Shown piece by piece: positions 23,173-32,697 of a stretch of DNA of 64,000 bases. A model generated the notes under the pieces. The model did no database searches. It saw only the letters and a list, made by a program, of their open reading frames with translations, and was not told where the DNA came from. Every line of letters begins with the position of its first letter. Position 1 is the stretch's first letter. Source of the stretch: Dyella sp. GSA-30 (GTDB lineage Bacteria > Pseudomonadota > Gammaproteobacteria > Xanthomonadales > Rhodanobacteraceae); NCBI RefSeq assembly GCF_027924605.1, contig NZ_AP027042.1, forward strand, positions 4,503,524 through 4,567,523, in the 5' to 3' direction. The position numbers were made by a program, and so were the translations under genes.

Positions 23173-23384
23173 TCCATCCACGTGCCGTATGGCACATCCA
23201 TTCGTCCGCGCATGCGTCTAGGCGCCAGCCGCCAAAGCCCGGCACAGGGCGCCTTGACCGCAGTGCAGCTTGTACCGCCATGTTCAGCTGGGATATGGTG
23301 TTTCGGATGTGTCCGAACCGAAGCGTCGGCGGGTACCTCCTCTAATAACAAGCTGCGCATGGCACCACCGTTTTGGGGAAAAAC

Positions 23385-24872
23385 ATGCTGAAGAATTTGT
23401 TTGCTACACACGCCATCGAGGCCAACCCGCACGTCGATGCCGGGGAAACTCATGGTGGGATCGAGGGCGAGGCCACGCTCAAACGCGCGCTCACCGCGCG
23501 TCACCTGATCATGCTCGGTATCGGCGCCATCATCGGCGCGGGTATTTTCGTGATCACCGGCCAGGCAGCGGCCGATCACGCCGGTCCGGCCATCGTACTG
23601 AGCTTCATTCTCGCCGGCTTTGCCTGCGCGCTGGCCGCACTGTGCTACGCCGAGTTCGCCGCGATGATCCCGGTCTCGGGCAGCGCCTACTCGTACTCCT
23701 ATGCCACGTTGGGCGAATACGTCGCCTGGTTCGTCGGCTGGAGCCTGGTGCTCGAATATTTGTTCACGGTCGCCACCGTGGCTTCGGGCTGGTCCGGTTA
23801 CTTCAACAAACTGCTTTCGCTGGTCAGCGGCTGGATCGGCCATGACGTATCGCTGCCGGCGATCCTGGCCGCGGCCCCGTTCACGGTGGTCGATGGACAT
23901 ATCCAGGCGACCGGGATGCTGATCAATCTGCCGGCGGTGGCGATCATCGCCGCGATCACCGGGCTGTGCTACGTCGGCATCACCCAGTCCGCGTTCGTCA
24001 ATTCGATCATCGTGGCGATCAAGGTCGTGGTGATCCTGCTGTTCATCGCGTTCGCTGCCAAGTACGTCAACCCGGAACACTGGCACCCCTTCATTCCCGC
24101 CAACGAAGGCGGTTCGAAGTACGGCTGGGCAGGTGTCGGACGCGCGGCGGCCATCGTGTTCTTCTCCTATATCGGCTTCGATGCGGTATCCACCGCCGCG
24201 GCCGAAGCGAAGAACCCGCAGCGCGACATGCCTATCGGCATCATGGGCTCGCTGGTGGTCTGCACGGTGCTCTACATCATCGTGGCGGGCATCCTGACCG
24301 GCATCGCCGACTTCCGCCTGCTGGGCACGCCCGAGCCGGTCGCTACCGCGCTGGACAATTACCCGACGCTGCGCTGGTTGCAGGTCATCGTGGTTATCGG
24401 CGCCGTTACCGGCCTGAGCTCGGTGATCCTGGTCATGCTGATGGGTCAGCCGCGCATCTTCTATTCGATGGCGCGCGACGGTCTGATTCCGGCGGTGTTC
24501 GGCCGCATCCACAGGAAGTTCCGCACACCGCATGTCGGCACCGTCGTGGTAGGCGTTCTCGCCGCGGCACTGGGCGGCCTGTTCAACATCGGCGTGCTGG
24601 GCGAAATGGTCGCCATGGGTACCTTGCTTGCCTTTGCTACCGTCTGCATCGGCGTGCTGGTTCTGCGCTACACGCGCCCGGAACTGCCGCGCGCCTTCCG
24701 CGTGCCGGTGCCGTGGCTGGTCTGCCCGCTGGGTGCACTCGCCTGCCTGGCGCTGTTCCTGCAGTCGTTCGTGGAACATTGGCGCTGGATGGTGGCCTGG
24801 ATCGTGATCGGCCAGATCATCTACTTCGGCTACGGCTATTCGCACAGCAAACTGCGCAAACACAACGCCTGA
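23385..24872 (+). CDS. APC family amino-acid permease (cationic amino-acid transporter-like), first copy
   Basis: Inner-membrane amino-acid transporter of the APC superfamily, 495 residues with about 12 membrane segments. The first helix motif IGAIIGAGIFVITGQAAADHAGPA and the unbroken layout with a long loop after helix 4 fit the cationic amino-acid transporter branch; substrate is not determinable. The ATG at 23385 has GGGGA 6 nt upstream; a TTG four codons earlier is unlikely. It is followed by a strong terminator and then by a close paralogue, with which it shares long stretches such as GQAAADHAGPA, WHPFIPA and KYGWAG. Confidence 0.92.
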   Translation: MLKNLFATHAIEANPHVDAGETHGGIEGEATLKRALTARHLIMLGIGAIIGAGIFVITGQAAADHAGPAIVLSFILAGFACALAALCYAEFAAMIPVSGSAYSYSYATLGEYVAWFVGWSLVLEYLFTVATVASGWSGYFNKLLSLVSGWIGHDVSLPAILAAAPFTVVDGHIQATGMLINLPAVAIIAAITGLCYVGITQSAFVNSIIVAIKVVVILLFIAFAAKYVNPEHWHPFIPANEGGSKYGWAGVGRAAAIVFFSYIGFDAVSTAAAEAKNPQRDMPIGIMGSLVVCTVLYIIVAGILTGIADFRLLGTPEPVATALDNYPTLRWLQVIVVIGAVTGLSSVILVMLMGQPRIFYSMARDGLIPAVFGRIHRKFRTPHVGTVVVGVLAAALGGLFNIGVLGEMVAMGTLLAFATVCIGVLVLRYTRPELPRAFRVPVPWLVCPLGALACLALFLQSFVEHWRWMVAWIVIGQIIYFGYGYSHSKLRKHNA

Positions 24873-24885
24873 AGTATCTTGCACC

Positions 24886-24917
24886 AGGGCCGGCCTCGCG
24901 CCGGCCCTTTCTCTTTG
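24886..24917 (+). terminator. Rho-independent terminator after the first APC permease
   Basis: Perfect 9-bp stem AGGGCCGGC / GCCGGCCCT with a 5-nt loop, followed by TTTCTCTTT. It separates the two paralogous permeases, so the second probably has its own promoter in the roughly 60 bp that remain. Confidence 0.88.
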
Positions 24918-24975
24918 GTTCGGGACGACCGTTCGCCCGGCATCTCGCCTCATCAGGCTTCATCAGGTTCGACGC

Positions 24976-26439
24976 ATGCTAAAGCAGTTACTTGCCCGCA
25001 AGACCGATTTCAGCGACGCCAACGACGAGTCTCACGGCCCGTCGCTGCGCCGTACGCTCGGCCCCTGGGGCATCACCGCGCTCGGTATCGGCGCGGTCAT
25101 CGGTACCGGCATCTTCGTGGTGACGGGGCAGGCCGCGGCCGACCACGCCGGCCCCGCGGTGTTGATCTCCTTCATTCTTGCGGCGGTCTGCAGCGGCTTT
25201 ACCGCGCTGTGCTACGCGGAGTTCGCCACGCTGATCCCGATCTCGGGCAGTTCCTACTCCTACGCATACGCCACGCTAGGCGAGCTGGTGGCCTGGTTCA
25301 TCGGTTGGAACATGGTGCTGGAATACGGCATCTCCGCCTCGGCGGTCGCCGCCAGCTGGACCGGCTATTTCGTCAGCCTGCTCGACCATGTCGGCGTACA
25401 CCTGCCCAAGGCGCTGACCGAAGCTCCGCTGGCTTATACCAACGGCCATCTGGTCGCGACCGGCCACCTCCTGAATCTGCCGGCGGTCGCGATCGTGCTG
25501 GCACTGACCTGGCTGTGTTACGTCGGCATCCGCGAGTCGGCCGGTATCAATCTGGCCATGGTCGCACTGAAGGTCGGCCTGATCATCGTGGTCGTCGTGG
25601 CGGGCTATCGCTATGTCGACCCGGCCAACTGGCACCCGTTCATTCCCGCGCAACAGGGACCGGACAAGTACGGCTGGGCCGGCATCATGCGCGGTGCGGC
25701 CATGGTGTTCTTTGCCTACATCGGCTTCGAAGCCACCTCGACCGCGGCGCAGGAGTGCAAGAACCCGCAACGCGACCTGCCCTTCGGCACCCTGGTGTCG
25801 CTGGTCATCTGCACGGTGCTCTATCTCGCGATGGCGGCCGTGTTGACCGGCCTGATTTCGTATACCCAACTGGGTACGGACGAACCGGTGGTGACAGCCA
25901 TCCGCGCCCATCCACAACTGGGCTGGCTGCGTTACGTCGTCGAAGGCGGCGCCATGATCGGCCTGTCTTCCGTGATCCTGGTGATGATCATCGCGCAGCC
26001 GCGCATCTTCATGATCATGTCGCGCGACGGCCTGTTGCCGAAGGTATTCAACCGCATCCATCCGCGCTATCGCACGCCGCATTTGAACACCATCATCACC
26101 GGTGTCGGCATCGCGATTCTCGCGGCCGTGTTTCCGCTCGACCTGCTCGCCAACCTCACCTCGATGGGCACGCTGATCGCCTTTGTCGCCGTGTGCGCGG
26201 GCGTGTTGATCCTGCGCTACACCGCGCCCGATCTGCCGCGAAGCTTCCGCGTGCCAGGCGCATGGTTCGTCTGCTCGGCTGGCGTGTTGAGCTGCTGCGC
26301 ACTGCTTTACACGATGGAGTGGTTCAACTGGCTGTTGATGATCGGCTGGACTGTGATTGGCCTGGCGATCTACTTCGGCTACGGCATGCGGCACAGCCGT
26401 CTGCGCCGCGGTTCAGCTTTGAAGTCGGTTAACGAATAA
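24976..26439 (+). CDS. APC family amino-acid permease, second (tandem) copy
   Basis: Paralogue of the preceding gene, 487 residues and about 12 membrane segments, with the helix-1 motif IGAVIGTGIFVVTGQAAADHAGPA. The two proteins align along their whole length with well over half the residues identical by eye, so they arose by tandem duplication. They diverge most in the N-terminal 25 residues and around the loop near residue 150-165, the usual places for altered specificity. Substrate unknown; cationic amino acids are the best family-based guess. A GC-rich hairpin follows the stop at 26446. Confidence 0.92.
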   Translation: MLKQLLARKTDFSDANDESHGPSLRRTLGPWGITALGIGAVIGTGIFVVTGQAAADHAGPAVLISFILAAVCSGFTALCYAEFATLIPISGSSYSYAYATLGELVAWFIGWNMVLEYGISASAVAASWTGYFVSLLDHVGVHLPKALTEAPLAYTNGHLVATGHLLNLPAVAIVLALTWLCYVGIRESAGINLAMVALKVGLIIVVVVAGYRYVDPANWHPFIPAQQGPDKYGWAGIMRGAAMVFFAYIGFEATSTAAQECKNPQRDLPFGTLVSLVICTVLYLAMAAVLTGLISYTQLGTDEPVVTAIRAHPQLGWLRYVVEGGAMIGLSSVILVMIIAQPRIFMIMSRDGLLPKVFNRIHPRYRTPHLNTIITGVGIAILAAVFPLDLLANLTSMGTLIAFVAVCAGVLILRYTAPDLPRSFRVPGAWFVCSAGVLSCCALLYTMEWFNWLLMIGWTVIGLAIYFGYGMRHSRLRRGSALKSVNE

Positions 26440-26445
26440 CAAAAC

Positions 26446-26474
26446 TTCGCCGATTTTCTTTGAAAGTCGGCGAA
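26446..26474. terminator. Hairpin after the second APC permease
   Basis: A 13-bp stem TTCGCCGATTTTC / GAAAGTCGGCGAA (one T-G pair) with a 3-nt loop starts 7 nt after the stop. On the plus strand it is followed by A-rich sequence rather than a T tract, so termination efficiency is uncertain. Confidence 0.6.
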
Positions 26475-26826
26475 AAATACCAACTTCGCTGTATACCGGT
26501 TTTACACGGAACGCACAAAAGTCGTTCCTTCAAATCTCGATAGCTGACATAAGTTGTTGATTTTTAATGACTTAACGAGAAATTATTTTTAAAATTCATG
26601 CTTCATCGTGGTTGCGGCCAAGTCAACCGGAGTATGATCGGTGGTCCGAGGGTTGATCACTTGGCAGTGGGCCCCGGATCGCCGCCCGGCGCGTCAGGCA
26701 AGCAGCTCCTCGCCTGACGCGCCTGGGCTGCACCTTTCCTCGCAAACGTCGTCGAGCATCGCTCCGACATTCCTCTTGGCAACGCTCTTGATGTCGCGAT
26801 CACGTCGTCGCGACGTAGACAAAACA

Positions 26827-26848
26827 AAGGCCGGCATGCGCCGACCTT
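26827..26848 (-). terminator. Rho-independent terminator of the HiPIP gene
   Basis: Stem AAGGTCGGC / GCCGGCCTT (minus-strand reading, one mismatch) with a 4-nt GCAT loop, followed on the minus strand by TGTTTTGT. It lies 26 nt beyond the HiPIP stop. Confidence 0.75.
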
Positions 26849-26874
26849 GTTGTACTGCCGAGGTAAAAGTTTTT

Positions 26875-27210
26875 TTACGCTTTCTTCGGGTTGTGAGACA
26901 CGCACCAACCCTTTGCATTCACGGATTTGCCGGGGAACAGCTGACACGGACCGTAACCCGTCGCGCCGCCCGAGTAGAACTGGCAGTTGGCGCAATCGTC
27001 GCCGGCCTTATGCTTGCTATCAGTAGTCTTGGCGGCATTTTCGACATAGCCGAGCGCCTTGGCGGTCGGATCGGATTCGGATACATGCGGCAGGTCGGCT
27101 GCGCGAGCGAAACGCGGCAGTGCGCCACCGGCAATGACAGCCACTGCGGCAGTGCCAGCGGCGGCCTTGAGAAAGCGGCGACGCGATTCGATATCTTTGT
27201 CATGCGACAT
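26875..27210 (-). CDS. High-potential iron-sulfur protein (HiPIP), Tat-exported
   Basis: Small periplasmic electron carrier with one [4Fe-4S] cluster. The 111-residue precursor has a twin-arginine signal SRRRFLK at residues 9-15 and a hydrophobic stretch ending near ARAAD, so it is folded and loaded before export. Cluster ligands are Cys73, Cys76, Cys89 and Cys103 in the HiPIP spacing (CANC, GPC, GWC). HiPIPs can feed terminal oxidases or reductases; a link to the cyo oxidase is not suggested, since that enzyme uses quinol. Monocistronic with its own terminator, divergent from mtnB. Confidence 0.93.
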   Translation of the reverse strand: MSHDKDIESRRRFLKAAAGTAAVAVIAGGALPRFARAADLPHVSESDPTAKALGYVENAAKTTDSKHKAGDDCANCQFYSGGATGYGPCQLFPGKSVNAKGWCVSHNPKKA

Positions 27211-27383
27211 TGGTAAAACCTCCGTCTGAAGCGTTCACCGCACACCGCGGCGAATCCAAAGCCGATGGTACGTTGCATTGAACGAAGGCTGCGAGAATGG
27301 CTCGCATTTCTGCGTTCAGGCCCCAAAACGGGCGGTTGCGGCCGCCGTGTTATATTCCACCACCATTTAGACGTCCATTTGCC

Positions 27384-28031
27384 ATGAGCCAGGTCCTGCC
27401 AGCCACGATATCCCCGACGCTTTTCGCCGAGCGTGCCGACGCCATCGCTACGGCTGCCGGCGAACTGGCCGCGCACGGCTGGACGCCTGCCACCAGCAGC
27501 AACTTCTCCATGCGGCTGGACGGCGACCTCGCCGCCATTACCATCTCCGGGCGCGACAAAGGCAGGCTCGGGCGCGACGACATCATGATCGTCGACATGG
27601 ATGGCAAGGCGGTCGGTACCAGCGCACGCCCTAGCGCCGAAACCGAACTGCACACGCAGATCTATCGCCGCTATCCCGAGATGAATGTCGTCCTGCATAC
27701 GCACTCGCGCACGCAAAGCGTGGCTTCGCGGCTGTTTGCCAAAGACGGCGTGGTGAAGCTGGAGGGCTGGGAGCTGCAGAAGGCGATCGCGGGACAGACG
27801 ACCCACGACGCCAGGCTCGACGTTCCCGTTTTCCCCAATACCCAGCACATGCCCGAGCTGGTCGCGCAGGTCGATGCCTGGCTCGATGCCGGCAAGCCCT
27901 TGTACGCCTACCTGATCAACGGCCACGGTATTTATACCTGGGGCCGCGACATGGCCGAGACACGTCGCCATCTCGAAGCACTGGAATTTCTGCTCGGCTG
28001 CGAGCTCGACCTCAAGCGGCTGGGCGCCTGA
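27384..28031 (+). CDS. mtnB: Methylthioribulose-1-phosphate dehydratase
   Basis: Third step of the methionine salvage pathway: dehydrates 5-methylthioribulose 1-phosphate. The 215-residue class II aldolase-like protein shows the N-terminal ATSSNFS motif, the zinc-ligand HTHSRT and the later His in [10 protein letters not shown]. The ATG at 27384 matches the family N-terminus; an in-frame extension to 27297 would enter the promoter region. First gene of an mtnB-mtnD-mtnC unit. mtnA and a kinase or phosphorylase for methylthioribose formation are not in this window. Confidence 0.95.
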   Translation: MSQVLPATISPTLFAERADAIATAAGELAAHGWTPATSSNFSMRLDGDLAAITISGRDKGRLGRDDIMIVDMDGKAVGTSARPSAETELHTQIYRRYPEMNVVLHTHSRTQSVASRLFAKDGVVKLEGWELQKAIAGQTTHDARLDVPVFPNTQHMPELVAQVDAWLDAGKPLYAYLINGHGIYTWGRDMAETRRHLEALEFLLGCELDLKRLGA

Positions 28032-28104
28032 CCTTGCCCCCTTCCCCATTCGCCCACACCGATGAGTGCGGCGATTTTCACCTCTCCCGCACTGGAGCCT
28101 CGCC

Positions 28105-28674
28105 ATGAGCCGTTTGCGTATCTATCAGGACTCCCATCCCGACGCCCCCTTGTCGGTGCATACCAGCCATGCCGAGATTTCGCGCGAGCTGGGCAAGGCC
28201 GGCGTGCGTTTCGAGCAATGGGAAGCCGCCCAGCCGATCGCCCCGGGCGCCAGCCAGGATGAAGTCATCGCCGCCTATCGCGCCGATATCGACCGGCTGA
28301 TGGCCGGCGAAGGCTATCAGGCGGTCGACGTGATCAGTCTCAAGCCCGATCACCCCGAACGGGCCGCCATGCGCCAGAAGTTCCTGAACGAGCACACCCA
28401 TAGCGAGGACGAAGTTCGTTTCTTCGTCGCCGGCGCGGGGCAGTTCACCTTGCACATCGACGGCAAGGTCTATGAAGTGCTTTGCGAACAAGGCGACCTC
28501 ATCGGCGTCCCCGATGGCACGCCGCACTGGTTCGACATGAGCGAGTCGCCCTATTTCGTGGCGATCCGCCTGTTTACCAACAAGGAAGGCTGGGTTGCGC
28601 AATTCACCGGCGAGGATATCGCCGAGAAGTTCCCGCGCATGACGCCTCACGCAACGGCATCAGCAGCGCTATGA
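28105..28674 (+). CDS. mtnD: Acireductone dioxygenase
   Basis: Oxidises 1,2-dihydroxy-3-keto-5-methylthiopentene; with iron it yields formate and the methionine keto acid precursor, with nickel an off-pathway product. The 189-residue cupin shows the metal ligands in [16 protein letters not shown] and in DGTPHWFDM. The ATG at 28105 is family-like (MSRLRIY). Its stop overlaps the start of mtnC (ATGA), so the two are translationally coupled even though mtnD acts after mtnC in the pathway. Confidence 0.96.
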   Translation: MSRLRIYQDSHPDAPLSVHTSHAEISRELGKAGVRFEQWEAAQPIAPGASQDEVIAAYRADIDRLMAGEGYQAVDVISLKPDHPERAAMRQKFLNEHTHSEDEVRFFVAGAGQFTLHIDGKVYEVLCEQGDLIGVPDGTPHWFDMSESPYFVAIRLFTNKEGWVAQFTGEDIAEKFPRMTPHATASAAL

Positions 28675-29357
28675 CTACGATTCGCGCCATCGTCACCGAT
28701 ATCGAGGGCACCACCAGCTCGATCAGCTTCGTCAAGGACGTCTTGTTTCCGTACGCCCGCAAACGCCTGCCGGCCTACGTCGAAACGCACGGCGACAAGC
28801 CTGAAGTGCAGCACTGGCTGCATGAGGCGGCCAAAGAGGCCGGCATCGTCGAGGCCAGCCGCCAGGAAATCATCGAGCTGCTGTTGAGCTGGATCGACGA
28901 GGACCGCAAGTCCACGGCGCTCAAAGCCTTGCAGGGCATGATCTGGAAAGACGGCTACGAAGACGGCGACTATCGCGCGCACATCTATCCTGAAGTATCC
29001 GCACGCCTGCATGCCTGGCGCGGCGAAGGCTTGCACTTGTACGTGTATTCGTCGGGCTCGGTGCCCTCGCAACGCCTGTTCTTCGGCTACAGCGAAGCAG
29101 GCGACCTGACCCCGATGTTCGCCGGCTATTTCGATACCGAGACCGGTCCGAAACGGGAACGCGCGTCATACGAGCGCATCGCCGCGGCGATCGACGAGCA
29201 GCCTGGGCATATCCTGTTCCTGTCCGACATCGTCGAAGAGCTGGACGCAGCCCAGGCCGCCGGTTTCCAGACCGCCTGGCTCGTGCGCCCGCCGCAGGCG
29301 CTGCCGGAACAGCCGCGCCATCCGGTCTATCGCGACTTCGACGCCATCACTCCCTGA
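28671..29357 (+). CDS. mtnC: Enolase-phosphatase E1
   Basis: Bifunctional HAD-superfamily enzyme that enolises and dephosphorylates 2,3-diketo-5-methylthiopentyl 1-phosphate to the acireductone used by MtnD. HAD motif I reads [13 protein letters not shown] at about residues 8-20; [14 protein letters not shown] is motif II; the motif III/IV region includes [11 protein letters not shown] and [13 protein letters not shown]. Length 228 residues is normal. The start codon overlaps the mtnD stop. A peptidase gene follows after 24 nt and may be on the same transcript. Confidence 0.96.
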   Translation: MTTIRAIVTDIEGTTSSISFVKDVLFPYARKRLPAYVETHGDKPEVQHWLHEAAKEAGIVEASRQEIIELLLSWIDEDRKSTALKALQGMIWKDGYEDGDYRAHIYPEVSARLHAWRGEGLHLYVYSSGSVPSQRLFFGYSEAGDLTPMFAGYFDTETGPKRERASYERIAAAIDEQPGHILFLSDIVEELDAAQAAGFQTAWLVRPPQALPEQPRHPVYRDFDAITP

Positions 29358-29381
29358 CCCGACCACACGCGAGCCTGACGC

Positions 29382-30419
29382 ATGCGTAACGCACTGATCG
29401 CCCTGCTCGCGTTTGCCGCCGGCGTCCTGGCCATGGTGGTCATCGGGCACTACCGTCCACCTGTAATGAATGCGCCGGTGTCGACAATCAGCGCGCCGGC
29501 GCATGCCACCAGCAGCGAGCCGGCCGAGGCATCCTCCGCCACCGATAACGACGATGGCGGCGAGGATGACAACGCTGCATCGAACTGGCCAAGCGACGGC
29601 CTGACGCCCGAGCAGGTGATGTACGCCCAGCCGCAGTTGCTGCACCACGCCGTCTCGCAGCTGACGCCTCGTGTACCGGGCAAACCCAATCTCTATGTCG
29701 TTGCATTCGCCGGTGACGGCGGCGAAGACGTGTTTCGCAACGAAGTGGAATACAGCAGCAAACTGTTCGGCCGTTTCGGGCCAAGCGCACACACGCTGAT
29801 ACTGGAAAACAACCCCGCATCGCTGAGCACGCGTCCGCTGGCCAACTGGAGCAACCTGGAAAGCGCGCTGGAATCGATCTCGAGCGTGATGAAACCGGAC
29901 GAGGACATCCTGCTGCTCTACCTGACCACGCACGGCGGCCACGACAGCACCCTGCTGGTCGATATGGACCCGGTGCCACTCGACCAGATCGGCCCGCCGG
30001 ACCTGGCCGATATTTTCAAGAAGCACCCGTTCAAGTGGAAAGTCGTGGTGGTCAATTCGTGCTATTCCGGCGGCTTCGTGCCGGAGATCCGCGGGCCGGG
30101 CACCCTGGTGCTGACCGCCGCCCGAAAAGATCGCAGCTCGTTCGGCTGCGGTAGCGATTCGGATATCACGTATTTCGGCAAAGCGTGGCTGACCGATGCA
30201 CTGAACAAGACCCCGGATTTTATCGAGGCATTCAACCAGGCAAGCGGCGAGATCGCACAATGGGAACAACAGGGCAAGCTGACGCCGTCCGAGCCGCAGA
30301 TCGATATCGGTGACGGTATCGTCGATCAGCTGGCGAAATGGCGGCGTGGTGCTGTTGATGGAGCGGTGGTGCCGTTTGTGGCGGCGCCGTCGGTGCAAAA
30401 GGCGGGTGCCAGCCCGTAG
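29382..30419 (+). CDS. C13 (legumain-like) family cysteine peptidase, membrane-anchored
   Basis: A 345-residue predicted peptidase of family C13, caspase-like fold. One N-terminal membrane segment (about 3-22) and an acidic, Ala/Ser-rich linker (about 30-68) place the catalytic domain in the periplasm. The catalytic dyad is visible as His184 in LYLTTHGG and Cys227 in VVNSCYSGGF, each after a hydrophobic beta strand as in legumain and caspases. Legumains cut after Asn or Asp; the bacterial branch is poorly characterised, so specificity is open. It lies 24 nt after mtnC, an association with methionine salvage that has no obvious biochemical logic, and ends before a long palindrome. Confidence 0.85.
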   Translation: MRNALIALLAFAAGVLAMVVIGHYRPPVMNAPVSTISAPAHATSSEPAEASSATDNDDGGEDDNAASNWPSDGLTPEQVMYAQPQLLHHAVSQLTPRVPGKPNLYVVAFAGDGGEDVFRNEVEYSSKLFGRFGPSAHTLILENNPASLSTRPLANWSNLESALESISSVMKPDEDILLLYLTTHGGHDSTLLVDMDPVPLDQIGPPDLADIFKKHPFKWKVVVVNSCYSGGFVPEIRGPGTLVLTAARKDRSSFGCGSDSDITYFGKAWLTDALNKTPDFIEAFNQASGEIAQWEQQGKLTPSEPQIDIGDGIVDQLAKWRRGAVDGAVVPFVAAPSVQKAGASP

Positions 30420-30441
30420 GCAGGTATTTCGCGAGCACCCG

Positions 30442-30558
30442 GCCCCCTCACCCCACCCCTCTCCCCCGGCAAAGCCTGGGGAGAGGGAGCAAAGCTCGCC
30501 TCAGTCAGGCCCCCTCTCCCCAGGCTTTGCCGGGGGAGAGGAGTGGGGTGAGGGGGGC
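30442..30558. repeat. 46-bp-arm palindrome between converging C13 peptidase and hisIE (copy 2)
   Basis: Arms 30442-30487 and 30512-30558 are reverse complements with one extra G and one or two mismatches. The 24-nt loop holds GCCTCAGT, the complement of the ACTGAGGC found in the loops of the other two copies. The 24-nt tail seen beside copies 1 and 3 is absent here. Confidence 0.95.
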
Positions 30559-30578
30559 TTCAAGCCCTCAACTCACCA

Positions 30579-31208
30579 CTACCCGCGCACCGCATGCCGC
30601 TTGGCCAGCACACTCACGACATCGGCAAGCCCCAGCCCTCTGGCACGCAACAACACCGTCAGATGAAACACCAAATCGGCCGCCTCGCCGAGCAATTCCT
30701 CATCACCCTGCACCGCCGCAGCCAAGGCCGTTTCCACGCCCTCCTCGCCCACCTTCTGCGCAATACGACGAATCCCACCCTCGAACAATTGCGTGGTGTA
30801 GCTACCGGCAGGGCGCTCGGCGTTCCGCTGCGCCACCACGGCATCCAGCTCGGCTAGAAAGCCCAGCGGCGGCCGAACCTCTTCGCTCTGGCCAAAGCAA
30901 CTGGACGTTCCGAGATGACAGGTCGGCCCATGCGGCTCCGCACCGATCAACAACGTGTCGGCATCGCAATCGATGCGCACCGACTTCGATGCCAGCACAT
31001 GACCTGAGCTCTCGCCCTTGGTCCATAACCGCGCCTTGCTGCGGCTATAGAACGTAACCTTGCCGTCGCGAAGCGTCTGCTCCAGCGCCTCGCGATTCAT
31101 ATAGCCCAGCATCAGCACTTCACCGCTCAGGTGATGCTGAACCACTGCGGGCAGCAGGCCATCGCCCTTGGCCCAGTCCAGCGCCGCCGGATCGATCGAT
31201 GTCTTCAT
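30579..31208 (-). CDS. hisIE: Bifunctional phosphoribosyl-AMP cyclohydrolase / phosphoribosyl-ATP pyrophosphatase
   Basis: Steps 2 and 3 of histidine biosynthesis in one 209-residue protein. The HisI half (about 1-115) shows [28 protein letters not shown] and the zinc-site CHLGTSSCF; the HisE half (about 120-209) has [14 protein letters not shown] and [13 protein letters not shown]. It is the last gene of the operon, overlaps hisF by 4 nt (ATGA), and ends beside the convergent palindrome that probably marks the operon's 3' boundary. Confidence 0.97.
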   Translation of the reverse strand: MKTSIDPAALDWAKGDGLLPAVVQHHLSGEVLMLGYMNREALEQTLRDGKVTFYSRSKARLWTKGESSGHVLASKSVRIDCDADTLLIGAEPHGPTCHLGTSSCFGQSEEVRPPLGFLAELDAVVAQRNAERPAGSYTTQLFEGGIRRIAQKVGEEGVETALAAAVQGDEELLGEAADLVFHLTVLLRARGLGLADVVSVLAKRHAVRG

Positions 31209-31975
31209 AAACGGACGTCCACGGAGCGCTCGCGCAGGAACTGCTTGAGTGCGGGAATCGAGATGCTGCCGGAATGAAACACACTGGCGGCCAGCGCGCC
31301 ATCCACGTCGGCGCTTTCAAATACATCGAGGAAATGACCCGGTTCGCCCGCACCGCCCGACGCAATCAGCGGCACATGGCAAAGCGAACGCGCGGCAGCC
31401 AATTGCTCCAGATCGTAGCCTTCGCGCACACCATCGCTGCCCATGCAGTTGAGCACGATCTCGCCCGCCCCGCGCTGCTGTGCTTCTTCCATCCAATCAA
31501 GCGTACGGCGTGGCAAGGCCTGGGTCTTGTCCGGATCGCCGGTGTATTGGCGTACCCGCCATTCGCCGTCCGCGTCACGCAGGCTGTCGATGCCGACCAC
31601 GACGCATTGCACACCAAAGGCGGCGGCCAGTTCGCCGATCAGCTCGGGGCGTTCCAATGCGGGCGAATTGACCGATATCTTGTCGGCACCGGCATAAAGC
31701 ACCTCACGCGCCTGCTCGACGTTGCGGATGCCACCGGCCACGCAGAATGGAATATCGATCACCTGCGCGACCCTCTCCACCCAACTGCGATCGACGCTAC
31801 GCGCCTGCGGACTGGCAGTGATGTCGTAGAACACCAGTTCGTCCGCACCTTCGTCGCGATAGCGCAGTGCCAGATCGACGATATCGCCCATGACGACATG
31901 GTCGCGAAAACGCACACCCTTGACGACTTTACCGTCGCGCACGTCAAGACAGGGAATGATGCGACGACTCAACAC
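31205..31975 (-). CDS. hisF: Imidazole glycerol phosphate synthase cyclase subunit
   Basis: Cyclase half of IGP synthase: uses ammonia from HisH to form imidazole glycerol phosphate and AICAR. The 256-residue TIM barrel starts [22 protein letters not shown], with the catalytic Asp in CLDVRDG and the second in [13 protein letters not shown] start gives the family-typical N-terminus; a TTG one codon later would overlap the hisA stop by 4 nt. Overlap with hisA is 7 nt if the GTG is used. Confidence 0.97.
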   Translation of the reverse strand: MLSRRIIPCLDVRDGKVVKGVRFRDHVVMGDIVDLALRYRDEGADELVFYDITASPQARSVDRSWVERVAQVIDIPFCVAGGIRNVEQAREVLYAGADKISVNSPALERPELIGELAAAFGVQCVVVGIDSLRDADGEWRVRQYTGDPDKTQALPRRTLDWMEEAQQRGAGEIVLNCMGSDGVREGYDLEQLAAARSLCHVPLIASGGAGEPGHFLDVFESADVDGALAASVFHSGSISIPALKQFLRERSVDVRL

Positions 31976-32697
31976 GCCAGCGCCTCCTCGAGAGTAAAAC
32001 GCCCTTCCAATAGCGCCCGACCGAGAATCACCGCTTCAGCGCCCGCGTCGCGTGCTGCGACGATATCCGCGATGGAACGCACACCGCCGGATGCCTGGAT
32101 GGTCAGTGTCGGTGCGAGCGCATGCAGATGGCGATACAGCTCGAGATTAAAACCGCTGAGCATGCCGTCGCGATCGATATCGGTGCACAACAGATGCCGA
32201 GCGCCATGCGTTTCGTACCAGGGCGCCAGGTCGTCGAGTTGACCAGCCTCCATTGATGTCCAACCCGCACTGGGCAAGGCCCAGCGCCCCTCATGCCAGC
32301 GCGTATCAAGCGCAATGGTGAGGTGCTCGGCACCGAATGCGGAGATCCACTGTCCGACAAGATCAGGCTCGCGCATGGCCACGCTGCCGACGACAACACG
32401 TGCCACACCGGCGTCGAACAGACGACGCACATCGGCCTCGCCGCGCACGCCGCCACCGGCCTGGATCCGCAGCCCCGACGCGGCAATCGCCTCAATCGCG
32501 GTCAGGTTTTCCAGGTCGCCCGAACGCGCACCGTCCAGATCGACCATATGCAGCCACTGCGCGCCGGCCTGCAGGTAACGCGCGGCGAGTTCGGCCGGCG
32601 TGCTGTCATAGCGAGTCTCCTGGGCGTAGTCGCCCTGCTTGAGCCGCACAACGCGGCCACCACGCAGGTCGATTGCGGGTATCACGGTAAACGTCAT
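31969..32697 (-). CDS. hisA: ProFAR isomerase
   Basis: Isomerises ProFAR to PRFAR in histidine biosynthesis. A 242-residue half-TIM-barrel duplicate with the N-terminal [15 protein letters not shown], where the aspartate is catalytic, and the second catalytic aspartate in [14 protein letters not shown]. The ATG overlaps the hisH stop (ATGA). Gene order hisH-hisA-hisF matches E. coli. Confidence 0.97.
   Translation of the reverse strand: MTFTVIPAIDLRGGRVVRLKQGDYAQETRYDSTPAELAARYLQAGAQWLHMVDLDGARSGDLENLTAIEAIAASGLRIQAGGGVRGEADVRRLFDAGVARVVVGSVAMREPDLVGQWISAFGAEHLTIALDTRWHEGRWALPSAGWTSMEAGQLDDLAPWYETHGARHLLCTDIDRDGMLSGFNLELYRHLHALAPTLTIQASGGVRSIADIVAARDAGAEAVILGRALLEGRFTLEEALAC

Larger units (their letters stand above)
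26440..26874. other. Convergent gap with an AT-rich patch and several hairpins
   Basis: 435 bp between the second permease and the HiPIP gene. Contents: the permease hairpin; an AT-rich patch at about 26500-26605, strikingly poorer in G+C than its surroundings; a perfect 12-bp stem GGCGCGTCAGGC / GCCTGACGCGCC at 26689-26724; a 7-bp stem at 26793-26814; and the HiPIP terminator. No convincing protein-coding frame. A small RNA read rightward from the AT-rich patch is possible but unproven. Confidence 0.55.

Noticed and set aside
23182-23317. Possible riboswitch upstream of the first APC permease
   Set aside because: Only two short hairpins (GTGCC/GGCAC and TTCGGA/TCCGAA) are visible and they do not match the lysine or other riboswitch architecture I know.
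22971-24953. 660-residue minus-strand frame opposite the first permease
   Set aside because: Antisense shadow of a clear 12-segment transporter gene, with no start site or family features.
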